NCBI RefSeq assembly: GCF_003217235.1
Contig: NZ_QJTF01000002.1
Span: forward strand, 1-64,000
Direction: 5' to 3'
Origin: Paramesorhizobium leguminum
GTDB lineage: Bacteria > Pseudomonadota > Alphaproteobacteria > Rhizobiales > Rhizobiaceae
DNA: 64,000 bases
Shown here piece by piece: positions 16,513 to 24,365 of this stretch. A program made the position numbers and the translations under genes. Under the pieces are notes generated by a model that worked only from the letters and a program-made list of their open reading frames with translations, was not told the DNA's origin and made no database searches. Position 1 is the stretch's first letter; every line of letters begins with the position of its first letter.

Positions 16513-16608
16513 TTATTTCTTTGCTTTCAGCTCGGCGGAAAGATAACGGGACATTTCCATTCCGGCTGCGACCTGGCACATGGTCGGCTTTGTCCATGTC
16601 TTCTTCAT
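16513..16608 (-). CDS. pqqA: PQQ precursor peptide PqqA
   Basis: PqqA is the 31-residue ribosomal peptide whose Glu and Tyr become PQQ. The conserved E-x-x-x-Y is present as Glu 18 and Tyr 22 in GMEMSRYLSAE. The ATG at 16608 (MKKTWTKPTMCQ) follows AAAGGAGA, a strong ribosome binding site. It heads the order pqqABCDE. No pqqF/G-type protease is seen nearby, so peptide trimming must be encoded elsewhere. Confidence 0.97.
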   Translation of the reverse strand: MKKTWTKPTMCQVAAGMEMSRYLSAELKAKK

Positions 16609-16778
16609 CAGCACTCTCCTTTTCTTTGAAGATCGTGTATCTGATCTTCGGATTATCATGCGCTTGGGAAACGCACGATTCATAATATCCCAAAAATATA
16701 TCACATTCTTCCTAACGTCACCCGGCCGGCATTCAAAATAGGTTTGTAACTCCTTAGCGAGCTTGCGCCCGGCTCTTT

Positions 16779-16801
16779 CATGTAATATATGAAGTTACAT
16801 G
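16779..16801. promoter_or_regulatory. Palindromic operator candidate at the Rrf2 gene start
   Basis: CATGTAA and TTACATG form an inverted repeat with a 9-base spacer, overlapping the start codon of the Rrf2-family gene at 16799. The position suggests autoregulation. The half-site TTACATG reappears in the perfect palindrome at 18213-18228. Confidence 0.5.
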
Positions 16802-17242
16802 AAACGTGATAGCCGCCTCTCCTCCGTCCTCCATGCGCTCCTGCACATGGCCGCCCATGATCGCCCGATGACATCGGAAGCGCTTGCCCATTGCATGAAC
16901 ACCAATCCCGTGGTCGTCCGGCGCACCATGGCGGGGTTGCGCGATGCCGGGCTGGTCCGCTCCGAAAAGGGGCACAATGGCGGCTGGACGCTTGGCCGCG
17001 ATCTCAAGAGCGTGACGTTGCGCGACATCCATCAGGCGCTGGGCGAGCCGGCGGTCTTCGCCATAGGAAACCGCAACGAGAACCCGCAATGCCTTGTCGA
17101 ACAGGCGGTCAACGCCGCGCTGGACGATACGTTCCACGATATCGAAGCCCTGCTGATGGAACGGTTCGGCCGCCTGACGCTGGCGGAACTGGCCGAGGAT
17201 TTCACCCGGCGCCTCGCCGCATATAAGCAGAACAAAGCATGA
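16799..17242 (+). CDS. Rrf2-family transcriptional regulator
   Basis: The 147-residue protein has the Rrf2 winged helix at residues 5-80 (ALLHMAAHDRPMTSEALA, then NPVVVRRTMAGLRDAGLV and the wing GHNGGWTLGRDL). There is one cysteine, at about residue 99 (NPQCLVEQAV), instead of the three Fe-S cysteines of IscR, so it more likely senses redox or thiol state through this Cys, as YwnA-like or redox-linked members do. It is followed, 61 bases on, by a thioredoxin-reductase-like flavoprotein that it probably controls. Its stop codon lies inside a dispersed palindromic element. Confidence 0.88.
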   Translation: MKRDSRLSSVLHALLHMAAHDRPMTSEALAHCMNTNPVVVRRTMAGLRDAGLVRSEKGHNGGWTLGRDLKSVTLRDIHQALGEPAVFAIGNRNENPQCLVEQAVNAALDDTFHDIEALLMERFGRLTLAELAEDFTRRLAAYKQNKA

Positions 17243-17279
17243 TCCCAAAAAGTTGCAGACTTTTTGGATAAGATCATGC
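17237..17279. repeat. Dispersed Hyphomicrobiales palindromic element (copy 1)
   Basis: GCATGATC and GATCATGC flank an inner inverted repeat (CCAAAAAGT / ACTTTTTGG) around TGCAG. Related copies lie at 21914, 24561, 36189 and 53071. The first bases supply the TGA stop of the Rrf2-family gene. Confidence 0.8.
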
Positions 17280-17303
17280 GCCTGATAAAAGGAACCAAAC
17301 AAG

Positions 17304-18182
17304 ATGCAGTATGACGTGATCATCATCGGCGGCAGCTATGCGGGCATGGCGGCGGCGCTGCCACTGGCGCGGGCGCGCCGCAAGATCATGGTGATCGATG
17401 CCGGTCAGCGCCGCAACCGTTTTGCAGAAAGCTCATATGGCTTCCTTGGCCGTGACGGCCATGCGCCGGGCGCGATTGCGGAGGAGGCGAAACAGCAGCT
17501 TCTCGCCTACCCTACCGTGACGTGGAACGAAGGCCGGGTTTTCAACGCCATCAAGACCGACAGCGGTTTCCGCATCGAAACGCCAGGACAATTTTACGAT
17601 ACAAAGCGGCTGGTCCTGTCCCTTGGGGTCGAGGATATACTGCCCGATCTCCCCGGACTGAAGGAACGTTGGGGGAAAGCCGTCTACCATTGCCCCTATT
17701 GCCATGGCTATGAACTCAACCAAGGCCATATCGGCGTTCTTGCCGTCGGTCCCAACTCGATACATCAGGCGCTCATGCTGCCCGATTGGGGCAAGACGAC
17801 CTTCTTCCTCAATGATGCCTTCGCCCCCGACGAAGAACAGTCTGCGCAGCTCAACGCGCGCGGCGTGACTGTAGAAACCGCGCCCGTCACTGAAATCACC
17901 GGACATGCCGACATCCGCCTCGCCGATGGCCGCATCATCCCCCTCGCCGGCCTCTTCACCGCGCCCGCCACACGTCCGGCAAGTCCGCTCGCCGAACAAT
18001 TGGGCTGCGCGATAGAGGATGGTCCGCTTGGCCCTTACATCGGCGTGGACGGCATGAAGGAGACAACAGTTCCCGGCGTTTTCGCCTGCGGCGATGCGGC
18101 CCGTGGCGCCGGCAACGTTTCGCTCGCCATCGGCGACGGCGCAATGGCCGGAGTGGCCGCCCACCGCTCGCTTATTTTTTGA
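17304..18182 (+). CDS. Thioredoxin-reductase-like FAD/NAD(P) oxidoreductase
   Basis: This 292-residue protein of the thioredoxin reductase superfamily has an FAD-binding GGSYAGMAAALPLARA at about residues 8-23, a redox-active CPYC in YHCPYCHGYE near 130, and a terminal FAD motif VFACGDAARGAGNVSLAIGDG. Proteins of this compact type with CPYC paired with Rrf2 or other small regulators are usually disulfide or thiol-redox enzymes rather than housekeeping TrxB. It is downstream of the Rrf2-family regulator on the same strand. The ATG at 17304 lies about 12 bases after AAAGGAA. Confidence 0.9.
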   Translation: MQYDVIIIGGSYAGMAAALPLARARRKIMVIDAGQRRNRFAESSYGFLGRDGHAPGAIAEEAKQQLLAYPTVTWNEGRVFNAIKTDSGFRIETPGQFYDTKRLVLSLGVEDILPDLPGLKERWGKAVYHCPYCHGYELNQGHIGVLAVGPNSIHQALMLPDWGKTTFFLNDAFAPDEEQSAQLNARGVTVETAPVTEITGHADIRLADGRIIPLAGLFTAPATRPASPLAEQLGCAIEDGPLGPYIGVDGMKETTVPGVFACGDAARGAGNVSLAIGDGAMAGVAAHRSLIF

Positions 18183-18212
18183 AATCACTGGCTTGCGCGA
18201 TGTTTTCATGGT

Positions 18213-18228
18213 AGGTTACATGTAACCT
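18213..18228. promoter_or_regulatory. Perfect palindrome upstream of the MazEF-like operon
   Basis: AGGTTACATGTAACCT is a 16-bp perfect palindrome 18 bases before the antitoxin start codon. This is the position expected for an operator bound by an antitoxin-toxin complex. Confidence 0.6.
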
Positions 18229-18246
18229 TTGCCATGGAGGCTCGTA

Positions 18247-18495
18247 ATGACACCCTCATCAAAGCCGAAGACCGTTCGAGAGAAGGTGCATGAGCACCGT
18301 AAGCGGCTGCGCGCGCAGGGGCTGCGTCCAATCCAGATCTGGGTTCCGGATGTGCGCTCTCCTGCGTTCCGGGCGGAGGCGCAGCGTCAGTCGAAAGCTG
18401 TCGCTGCCAGCCCTCATGCTCATGAGGATCAAGCTTTCATCGACTCCGTATCGGTTTGGAATGATGACTCCCTGCCAGAATGGGACGACGAATGA
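18247..18495 (+). CDS. MazE-like antitoxin (DUF3018 family)
   Basis: The 82-residue protein has the DUF3018 pattern: a basic helix TVREKVHEHRKRLRAQGLRPIQIWVPD at about 9-35, then an acidic tail DSVSVWNDDSLPEWDDE that would wrap the toxin. The ATG at 18247 follows GGAGG by seven bases, and a slightly longer frame from 18229 lacks a comparable site. It overlaps the toxin gene by four bases, the normal antitoxin-first order, and probably represses the operon from the palindrome at 18213. Confidence 0.88.
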   Translation: MTPSSKPKTVREKVHEHRKRLRAQGLRPIQIWVPDVRSPAFRAEAQRQSKAVAASPHAHEDQAFIDSVSVWNDDSLPEWDDE

Positions 18496-18848
18496 GGCGC
18501 GGCGAGATCTGGACGATTTCGGGCGGCAAGGACTATGCGGGTAAACCGCGTCCAGCTGTTATCGTCCAGGATGACAGGTTCGATGCAATCGACTCGATAA
18601 CGATCTGCGGCTTCACCACCGATCCAGTCGACTCCCCGCTATTTCGTCTTGTCGTTGAACCAAATGCCCGTAACGGCCTGCGCGTGACCTGCCGTCTGAT
18701 GGTGGACAAGCTTGCCACCATTCCCAGGACGAAAATGGGAACGCGGATTGGACGCCTCGATGACGAAGACATGGTTCGCCTCAACCAAGCCATGATCGTA
18801 TTTCTCGGCATGGCAGTTTCGCCCCTGGCTGGGAAAACGGCTCCGTAA
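18492..18848 (+). CDS. MazF-like endoribonuclease toxin
   Basis: The 118-residue toxin of the PemK/MazF family starts MRRGEIWTISGG and contains the typical RPAVIVQDDRF, TICGFTTDP and LMVDKLATIPRTKMGTRIG segments. MazF toxins cut mRNA at short sequence motifs. The ATG at 18492 overlaps the antitoxin stop (ATGA), so synthesis is coupled. It appears intact. A hairpin at 18857 follows. Confidence 0.92.
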   Translation: MRRGEIWTISGGKDYAGKPRPAVIVQDDRFDAIDSITICGFTTDPVDSPLFRLVVEPNARNGLRVTCRLMVDKLATIPRTKMGTRIGRLDDEDMVRLNQAMIVFLGMAVSPLAGKTAP

Positions 18849-18856
18849 GTTTGCAG

Positions 18857-18883
18857 GGCCGCCGCATTCGGGATGTGGCGGCC
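18857..18883. terminator. Hairpin between the convergent mazF and PepSY genes
   Basis: GGCCGCCGCAT pairs with ATGTGGCGGCC (11 bp, one G-T pair) with a 5-base loop, placed between two convergent genes. Neither side has a strong T-run, so termination would be modest. Confidence 0.55.
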
Positions 18884-18891
18884 TGTAATAA

Positions 18892-20256
18892 TCATGCCGT
18901 TCGAGCTCGCATCAGACGCAAGCCGATCCAATCCATCACCAGCATCACGATCAGCGACAAGCCGACCAGCGGAAAGAGAATGCCGCCGACGGCGAGGATT
19001 GCGATCAGGCCACGGAACACCCGGCGGTCGGATGGCATCGGCGGCACGCCCAGCGAGCCCTTTGGCCGCCGCTTCCACCACATGACGCCGGCGGAGACGG
19101 CGAGCAGGATGATGCCGATGCAGGCGGCGAGCAGCACGAGCTGGTTCGCGAAGCCGAATTCCTGCCCCATATGCACATTGATGCCCCACTCCAGCCATTT
19201 GCCGAGCGGGCCATAGTCCGCATAGCTCATGTCGATGAGCGGCTTGCCGGTATACTGGTCGAGATGAACCACCCGCTGGCGCGAAAGATCGTCCGGATAG
19301 ACCGAACCCGTGTAGACGCCTTCAGGCGTGGCCGGGATATTGACGGCGTAGCCCCGGTGAAGGCCGAGGTCGTTGAAGATGGCGACGGCACGGTCCAGTC
19401 CGATAGGCGACGTCCCGTGATCGTGGGCGGGAGATTGCGGCACCTGCGCCTGTTCCAGCGACCATGACGTCTTCGCCACATGGTCCAGATGCTCGTCGGA
19501 CATCGGCACGGCAACGCGGACACCCGCCGGATAGCCGAAATTGTTGCCGTTCGCCCATTCGTTGATCTTCGCGCCCCAGACGCCCGACCAGGGCATGCCA
19601 GTGATGGCGAGGAACACGATGAAGAAGCCGACGAAGATGCCCGTGACGGCATGCGTATCGCGCCAGAAGACGCGGCGCTTCGGTGTTCCGCGCACCGTCA
19701 CCACGCCGCCGGTCTGTCTGCGCGGCCACCAGAGATAAATGCCGGTGGCGACGAGCAATATCGACCAGCCGGCGGCGATCTCGATCAGCATTCGCGCGAG
19801 GGAGCCGAAATATTTCAGGCTGTGCAGATAGCGGACGGTCCACATGATCGTCCCGCGATCGGGCAGCGATCCGAGCACCCGGGCAGTGTAAGGATCGACA
19901 TAGACGGCGAGTTTCTCTCCGCTTGGGACTGCGACGGTGATTTCGGCGGACGAGACGGGCGTCGGCGGATCGGTGAACTTGATCGCCGTTCCGGGATAAG
20001 CCGCAAGCGCCGCCGTCACCATCGCCGATGGAGCGGCCACGGTTTCCTGCGCGACGACGCGTTTGAGATCGCTATGGACGATGGCTTCGATCTCATCGCG
20101 GAACAGGTAGAGCGCGCCGGTGATGGCGAGCGTGATCATGAAGGGCAGGACGAGCAGTCCCGCATAGAAGTGCCAGCGCCAGACGGCGCGGTAGAGATCG
20201 GACGCGGACCGCGTGGCTGCGCCAGCATTGCCCCGCCCGAGGGTCAGATCGGACAT
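18892..20256 (-). CDS. PepSY-associated transmembrane protein
   Basis: This 454-residue inner-membrane protein has the PepSY_TM layout. A first helix (WHFYAGLLVLPFMITLAITGALYLF, residues 29-53) is followed by a periplasmic PepSY-like region, helices near 150-165 and 205-225, and a C-terminal pair near 355-375 and 400-430. Conserved pieces are RWHFYAGL, LHSLKYFG, MPWSGVWG and NVHMGQEFG, with several membrane-edge His and Trp residues. Family members are linked to ferric-siderophore reduction or copper uptake, and the next gene is a DUF2946 protein often found with metal receptors. The substrate is an inference. Confidence 0.88.
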   Translation of the reverse strand: MSDLTLGRGNAGAATRSASDLYRAVWRWHFYAGLLVLPFMITLAITGALYLFRDEIEAIVHSDLKRVVAQETVAAPSAMVTAALAAYPGTAIKFTDPPTPVSSAEITVAVPSGEKLAVYVDPYTARVLGSLPDRGTIMWTVRYLHSLKYFGSLARMLIEIAAGWSILLVATGIYLWWPRRQTGGVVTVRGTPKRRVFWRDTHAVTGIFVGFFIVFLAITGMPWSGVWGAKINEWANGNNFGYPAGVRVAVPMSDEHLDHVAKTSWSLEQAQVPQSPAHDHGTSPIGLDRAVAIFNDLGLHRGYAVNIPATPEGVYTGSVYPDDLSRQRVVHLDQYTGKPLIDMSYADYGPLGKWLEWGINVHMGQEFGFANQLVLLAACIGIILLAVSAGVMWWKRRPKGSLGVPPMPSDRRVFRGLIAILAVGGILFPLVGLSLIVMLVMDWIGLRLMRARTA

Positions 20257-20296
20257 GAATTCTCTCCAAACGTAAGGTTAGGTTAAACCTGCAACG

Positions 20297-20701
20297 TCAG
20301 AGAGAAACGGGGGGCGCCCTTGGTTGGCCGATCAGGCCGCGCGGTAAGTGTCGCCCGGCATCGGGAAGGACAGGGCCGATTTTAACGGCATAGGACCTGA
20401 CGATGACAGGCAGGTCCGGATTGCTGTTCAGTATGGCGGGCGTCGCGCCCGAGGCAAGCTGACAGAGCGAGGCGCACGGGCACTCCGGGGCCTTTTGCGG
20501 TAGACCGCCCTGCCCGCCGGGATCGGCTGCTTCCGCGCCGGTCGATGTGCAGATGACATGCAGCGGACCCAGCGCGGATGTCGCCATGGCGCTCTGGGCC
20601 ATGATTCCGAGCAAGCTCTGCAACACCAGAAGATAGGCCATCAGCAAAGCGATAGCGCCTGCCGATAGCCTGTCTTTCAGGAGTTGCCGCGTGAATCTCA
20701 T
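20297..20701 (-). CDS. DUF2946-like small membrane or secreted protein
   Basis: The 134-residue protein has an N-terminal hydrophobic helix (ALLMAYLLVLQSLLGIMAQSAM, about 18-39) and a downstream Cys/Pro motif, PECPCASLCQLA. This layout fits DUF2946 proteins, which are often encoded next to TonB-dependent metal receptors and PepSY proteins. The cysteines could bind copper or another metal in the periplasm. It is 40 bases upstream of the PepSY gene on the same strand, so the two form an operon. The assignment is by pattern only. Confidence 0.65.
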   Translation of the reverse strand: MRFTRQLLKDRLSAGAIALLMAYLLVLQSLLGIMAQSAMATSALGPLHVICTSTGAEAADPGGQGGLPQKAPECPCASLCQLASGATPAILNSNPDLPVIVRSYAVKIGPVLPDAGRHLPRGLIGQPRAPPVSL

Positions 20702-20755
20702 ACGAAATGACTGTCACAATGAGGCCCGAATGTCACTGCGACCAAGATGCAATAG

Positions 20756-20925
20756 TTGCCCCTCACCCTCACCCTCTCCCCGTGAAGAACGGGGAGAGGG
20801 GGGCATAGACGTCGCCGTTTCCTCCTTCTCCCCCGTACTTCACGGGAAGAGGGAGGCATGGACGTCGCCGTTTCCTCCTTCTCCCCGTTCTTCACGGGGA
20901 GAAGGTGCCGGCAGGCGGATGAGGG
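20756..20925. repeat. Composite hairpin repeat (CCCTCACCCTCTCCCCG family)
   Basis: Three related hairpins of the form TCTCCCCGTGAAGAACGGGGAGA follow one another, separated by two near-identical spacers with GACGTCGCCGTTTCCTCC. This resembles intergenic elements common in Rhizobiales genomes. It sits upstream of the DUF2946 gene in the 270-base gap before the DUF3313 lipoprotein gene. It is not a CRISPR array. Confidence 0.8.
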
Positions 20926-20971
20926 GCGTTCCAGCGAGATCAACGCTTCCAGCTAAATATGGAATGCTCGA

Positions 20972-21844
20972 CTACACCGCTGGCTTAGCCTTCTTCTCCG
21001 TCCATTGCGGCGGCGCGCCGTATTTGCCTGCCACGGCCCCGAGTATTCCCGGTGCCCGGCCAAATGCGTCGCAGGCGGCGTATTTCGGCTTGCCGCCGAG
21101 CCAGGATTTCATCCGCTGTCCGGAAGGAATGGAAATATCCAGCCCCTTCGGCTCTTCGCCTTTGATGACCATCTTGGAAAAATCATCAGCGAATTTTCCT
21201 GCCAGACCATAGGCATCCCCTACTTCCGAAACGCGGGGGTTGTCCTGGATCGAATTTGCCCCCCGCGCCCAGACCATCGCCGCGCTCTGCACACCACTGC
21301 CATCGACCGCCTCCGCCTCGATGGCCAAGCCGCCGAGCCCGATGGGCAGGCGCGGCACGCTGACGGGCAAGGCAAAGCCGCTGCCTACGCTTACCGCCGT
21401 GGCGACTCCGGCCATGGTCTTGTTCGTGGGAACAAGATCGGTAACGACCGAGCGGATCGTCAAATCCGCCGGCTGACCCGCCGGGACCATCTGATATTTG
21501 TCGCTGAGCGCGACGCAGAGCGCCCGGTCGAGCGCGTTCGCCACCATCGAGCGGTCGGCTTCCGATGTGACACGGGCCGCGGCGCTGGGGACGAAAGACG
21601 TCGGCACGATGCTAACCGTCTTCACCGCCGCCAGCCGTGGCCCATCGGCATAAATCCGCTTCTTGGCTATCTTCCCCTTCGGCGCGCTGAGATTGCTGTA
21701 GGACGTGAGCGTGCCGCCCTCTTTCAGCGGCACCGAGGCGCATCCCGCAGCCAGGACGACCGGCAGGATGAAGGCAAGCTTCAATGATGCTGACGGGCGC
21801 CCGATATGCCGGCGGGATACTTTGTTCAATGGATTGCAGCGCAT
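20972..21844 (-). CDS. DUF3313 lipoprotein
   Basis: The protein is a predicted lipoprotein with about 290 residues. I place the start at the ATG at 21844, which follows AAAGGCTTGAGA; a signal ending in the lipobox LAAGC follows, and an earlier ATG at 21880 would over-extend the signal. The mature part has the DUF3313 opening (GGTLTSYSNLSAPKGKI, then KKRIYADG) and a long beta-rich domain with TIRSVVTDLVPT. The Gly-rich segment GVATAVSVGSGF is in the family. It is probably periplasmic-facing in the outer membrane. Function is unknown. Confidence 0.82.
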   Translation of the reverse strand: MRCNPLNKVSRRHIGRPSASLKLAFILPVVLAAGCASVPLKEGGTLTSYSNLSAPKGKIAKKRIYADGPRLAAVKTVSIVPTSFVPSAAARVTSEADRSMVANALDRALCVALSDKYQMVPAGQPADLTIRSVVTDLVPTNKTMAGVATAVSVGSGFALPVSVPRLPIGLGGLAIEAEAVDGSGVQSAAMVWARGANSIQDNPRVSEVGDAYGLAGKFADDFSKMVIKGEEPKGLDISIPSGQRMKSWLGGKPKYAACDAFGRAPGILGAVAGKYGAPPQWTEKKAKPAV

Positions 21845-21913
21845 TCTCAAGCCTTTGTGACGGATGTTCTGGAGGGACATTGCTAGGCGAGAATTGCCGC
21901 AACATTACATTAA

Positions 21914-21957
21914 GCATGATCCCGAAAAGTTGGCAGACTTTTCGGATAAGATCATGC
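21914..21957. repeat. Dispersed palindromic element (copy 2)
   Basis: GCATGATCCCGAAAAGT and ACTTTTCGG...GATCATGC form a long interrupted inverted repeat between the sensor kinase stop and the DUF3313 start. It could act as the kinase operon terminator. Confidence 0.8.
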
Positions 21958-21973
21958 GTCTAAAAACCAGCGG

Positions 21974-23317
21974 TCAGAGCCGGATTGCCACCGATGTTCC
22001 CGTCACATCGCTCTTGAGCGCAACTTCTCCACCGTGATTGGCAACCACCTGCTTCACGAGGCTCAAGCCAAGGCCGGCGCCGGTGCTTTTGGGCGTGACG
22101 CGATAAAACGGCTCGAAAACGAGCTGCTGGTGTTCTTCTGCTATGCCCGGACCTTCGTCGGCCACATCAATCTGCCCATCGTCAGAAACCGAGACCGTGA
22201 TCGTTCCGCGGTTGCCGCCGTGATCGATGGCATTGCGAACCAGATTGCCGATGGCTCTTGGCAAGGCTGACGGGCTGCCTTTGCGCATCGAACTTTCCAC
22301 CTCGCTATGAAAGGCGATCTGATAGCCGGCGGCGATCGCCAGCGGCGCAAGCTCCGCAACCACGGTACGAGCGATTTCGACAAGATCGACCGTTTCGTGC
22401 GGATCGGCCGCCTGGTCGTTGCGTTCGAAATCGAGGAGCTGTTCCGCTGTTTCTGCAAGGCGCGCCACATCGTCCAGCAGGCGCGTACGCTCCTGGCCGT
22501 CGGGCATTCCGTCGATCCGCGTCTGCATGATGGCGATTGGCGTTCTGAGCTCATGCGCCGCATCGATGAGGAAGCGCTGGCGTTTCCTGAACTCGGTTTC
22601 GAGCCGTTCGAGCGTTCCGTTGAAAGCAATCACCAGCGGCGCGACCTCCTTGGGAATCCCTTCCACCGGAAGGCGCGCTTCCGGGTGGCGGGGCTCGATC
22701 TGGGATGCTTTTTGTACGACATCGTTCACCCTCGCAAGCGCACGCCTCACGACACGAGGAATGGTGAGGAAGATCGTAGGCAGGGCAATCGCGATCAACG
22801 GTATGTAGATGGGATAGGCCCGAGCCAAAATGGCAAGAGCGGGCGGCAAGCCCATGTCGGTCACGCCGCCAAACAGAATGCGGACCTCACCCACCGGAGT
22901 ATCGACATTTTCAATCGACGCAATCTCATCTGTTCGCGTCGATCCCCTGATGTCCGCATCCTGGAACAGATATGCCAGATGCCCAAGTTCCGCATAGGGA
23001 GCCGGGACGGTTCCATAGGATACAGACGCCCCGTCTGTCGTCGCGGCAACATACCAAAGCCCGCTGTTCTTCTCTTTGAGCAGCTTTAGCGCAGGCGTAT
23101 CGCGCAATTGAAGATTTCCCCGGCTGTCGCGTTCCACCGCGTTCGCCATTACGGCGGTTATCTTATCCTCCACCGCGACGTTCGGCGACATCACCGTTGT
23201 CGCCCAAATGGAAAGTCCGATAATCACCGAGACAACCACGACGATGATGACCAGACTGAGCTGCCAACTCAGCTTCCACCAAAGCGACGGGTTCGAACTC
23301 ACCGTCACGCGCATCAT
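21974..23317 (-). CDS. Sensor histidine kinase
   Basis: The 447-residue inner-membrane kinase has a first helix at about 16-38 (LSLVIIVVVVSVIIGLSIWA), a periplasmic sensor of roughly 120 residues, a second helix near 165-190, and a linker. The phosphoacceptor His is residue 256 in AAHELRTPIAIM. The ATPase domain shows NLVRNAIDHGG, DEGPGI and GAGLGLSLVKQV. It overlaps its response regulator by four bases, so both come from one transcript. The type is EnvZ/QseC-like. The signal is unknown. Confidence 0.95.
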   Translation of the reverse strand: MMRVTVSSNPSLWWKLSWQLSLVIIVVVVSVIIGLSIWATTVMSPNVAVEDKITAVMANAVERDSRGNLQLRDTPALKLLKEKNSGLWYVAATTDGASVSYGTVPAPYAELGHLAYLFQDADIRGSTRTDEIASIENVDTPVGEVRILFGGVTDMGLPPALAILARAYPIYIPLIAIALPTIFLTIPRVVRRALARVNDVVQKASQIEPRHPEARLPVEGIPKEVAPLVIAFNGTLERLETEFRKRQRFLIDAAHELRTPIAIMQTRIDGMPDGQERTRLLDDVARLAETAEQLLDFERNDQAADPHETVDLVEIARTVVAELAPLAIAAGYQIAFHSEVESSMRKGSPSALPRAIGNLVRNAIDHGGNRGTITVSVSDDGQIDVADEGPGIAEEHQQLVFEPFYRVTPKSTGAGLGLSLVKQVVANHGGEVALKSDVTGTSVAIRL

Positions 23318-23985
23318 TCTTCCCTCAGGAGATAGCCGACGCCCCGAATAGCGTGGATCGTTACGCCCGCGCCCATCTCCAGCAGACGCTTGCGCAGCCG
23401 GGAGATATGCGCATCGAGCGCGTTCGACTGGATTTCTTCTTCGTAATTATAGACCGCGCTCTCAAGGGTCGATCGAAGGACGGTTTTGTCCTTCCGCTTG
23501 GCGAGGGCCACGAGAACCAGCAGTTCGCGCCGGGGGAAATCGAGCGCAGCCTCATCGATCGTGACGTTCAGATTCAACGGATCGATCACCATGCGACCGG
23601 CAACAATGCGCGGTTCCACCAGATTGGACGGTCGCCGCAAGACCGCGCGCACCCGCGCCATCAATTCTTCAACGAGAAAAGGCTTGCCCAGATAATCATC
23701 AGCGCCGACATTGAGCCCTTCAACCCGCTCCAGCGGCTCATTCCTTGCCGTCAGCACGATGACCGGCGTATCAACCCCTGCCCGCCGCAGTTGCGGGATG
23801 AAAGACAGCCCTTCCCCATCGGGCAGGCGGCGGTCAAGAAGGATGGCATCATAAGGATTCTGCCGCGTCAATTCGAATGCGTCGGCCAGATGCATCGTGT
23901 GGTCGGTGACGATCCCATGCTTGCCGAGCGCTGTCGAAAGCGCGGCCGCCAGTTCCTTCTCGTCTTCTATCAGTAAAAATCTCAT
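23314..23985 (-). CDS. OmpR/PhoB-type response regulator
   Basis: The 223-residue protein has a receiver domain (acidic IEDE at 6-9, phosphorylated Asp 51 in [11 protein letters not shown], and TARN and GKPF further on) and a C-terminal winged helix with [20 protein letters not shown] and IRGVGYLL. It is the first gene of the pair with the histidine kinase, coupled by an ATGA overlap. No target genes are evident nearby. Confidence 0.96.
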   Translation of the reverse strand: MRFLLIEDEKELAAALSTALGKHGIVTDHTMHLADAFELTRQNPYDAILLDRRLPDGEGLSFIPQLRRAGVDTPVIVLTARNEPLERVEGLNVGADDYLGKPFLVEELMARVRAVLRRPSNLVEPRIVAGRMVIDPLNLNVTIDEAALDFPRRELLVLVALAKRKDKTVLRSTLESAVYNYEEEIQSNALDAHISRLRKRLLEMGAGVTIHAIRGVGYLLREE

Positions 23986-24209
23986 CGTTCCCCGCCCTTG
24001 GGCCGCTATCCTCCTTGTCTGCCCTCAAGATTACGGCAGCATTGCGGGATTGGACGGAGGGCATTCCCGCAAGCGGGTCGAACTGGGAGCCTCCGGATGT
24101 TGCCCATGGCGCGATTTTAATCTGCGCGCTTACCTGGCGCTCACCTTCGAAGCGAAGGTTCACCAACCAAATCATTCTTACTTTATCTATATGATTTTAT
24201 TGAAATTTT

Positions 24210-24286
24210 TGGCGCACCCGACAGGATTCGAACCTGTGACCTTCGCCTTCGGAGGGCGACACTCTATCCAGCTGAGCTACGGGTGC
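24210..24286 (-). tRNA. tRNA-Arg (anticodon CCG)
   Basis: The minus strand reads a complete 77-base cloverleaf: acceptor stem GCACCCG/CGGGTGC, D-arm with AGCTCAGCTGGATAG, anticodon stem TCGCC/GGCGA around the loop CTCCGAA (anticodon CCG), T-arm GGTTCGAATCC and an encoded CCA. No integrase lies nearby, so it is not serving as an evident attachment site here. Confidence 0.97.
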
Positions 24287-24365
24287 AGATATCCGAGGCA
24301 AATCGGATACGTTGCGGTTTTAGCCGAACCCACCCGCCGCTTCAATGGCCTATTTTATGTTTCCC

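Noticed and set aside
20756-20925. CRISPR-like repeat
   Set aside because: The repeats are palindromic hairpins with near-identical spacers, which is the opposite of CRISPR organisation.
24210-24286. tRNA-Arg as an integration site for a genomic island
   Set aside because: No integrase and no duplicated tRNA 3' end are present downstream within the window.
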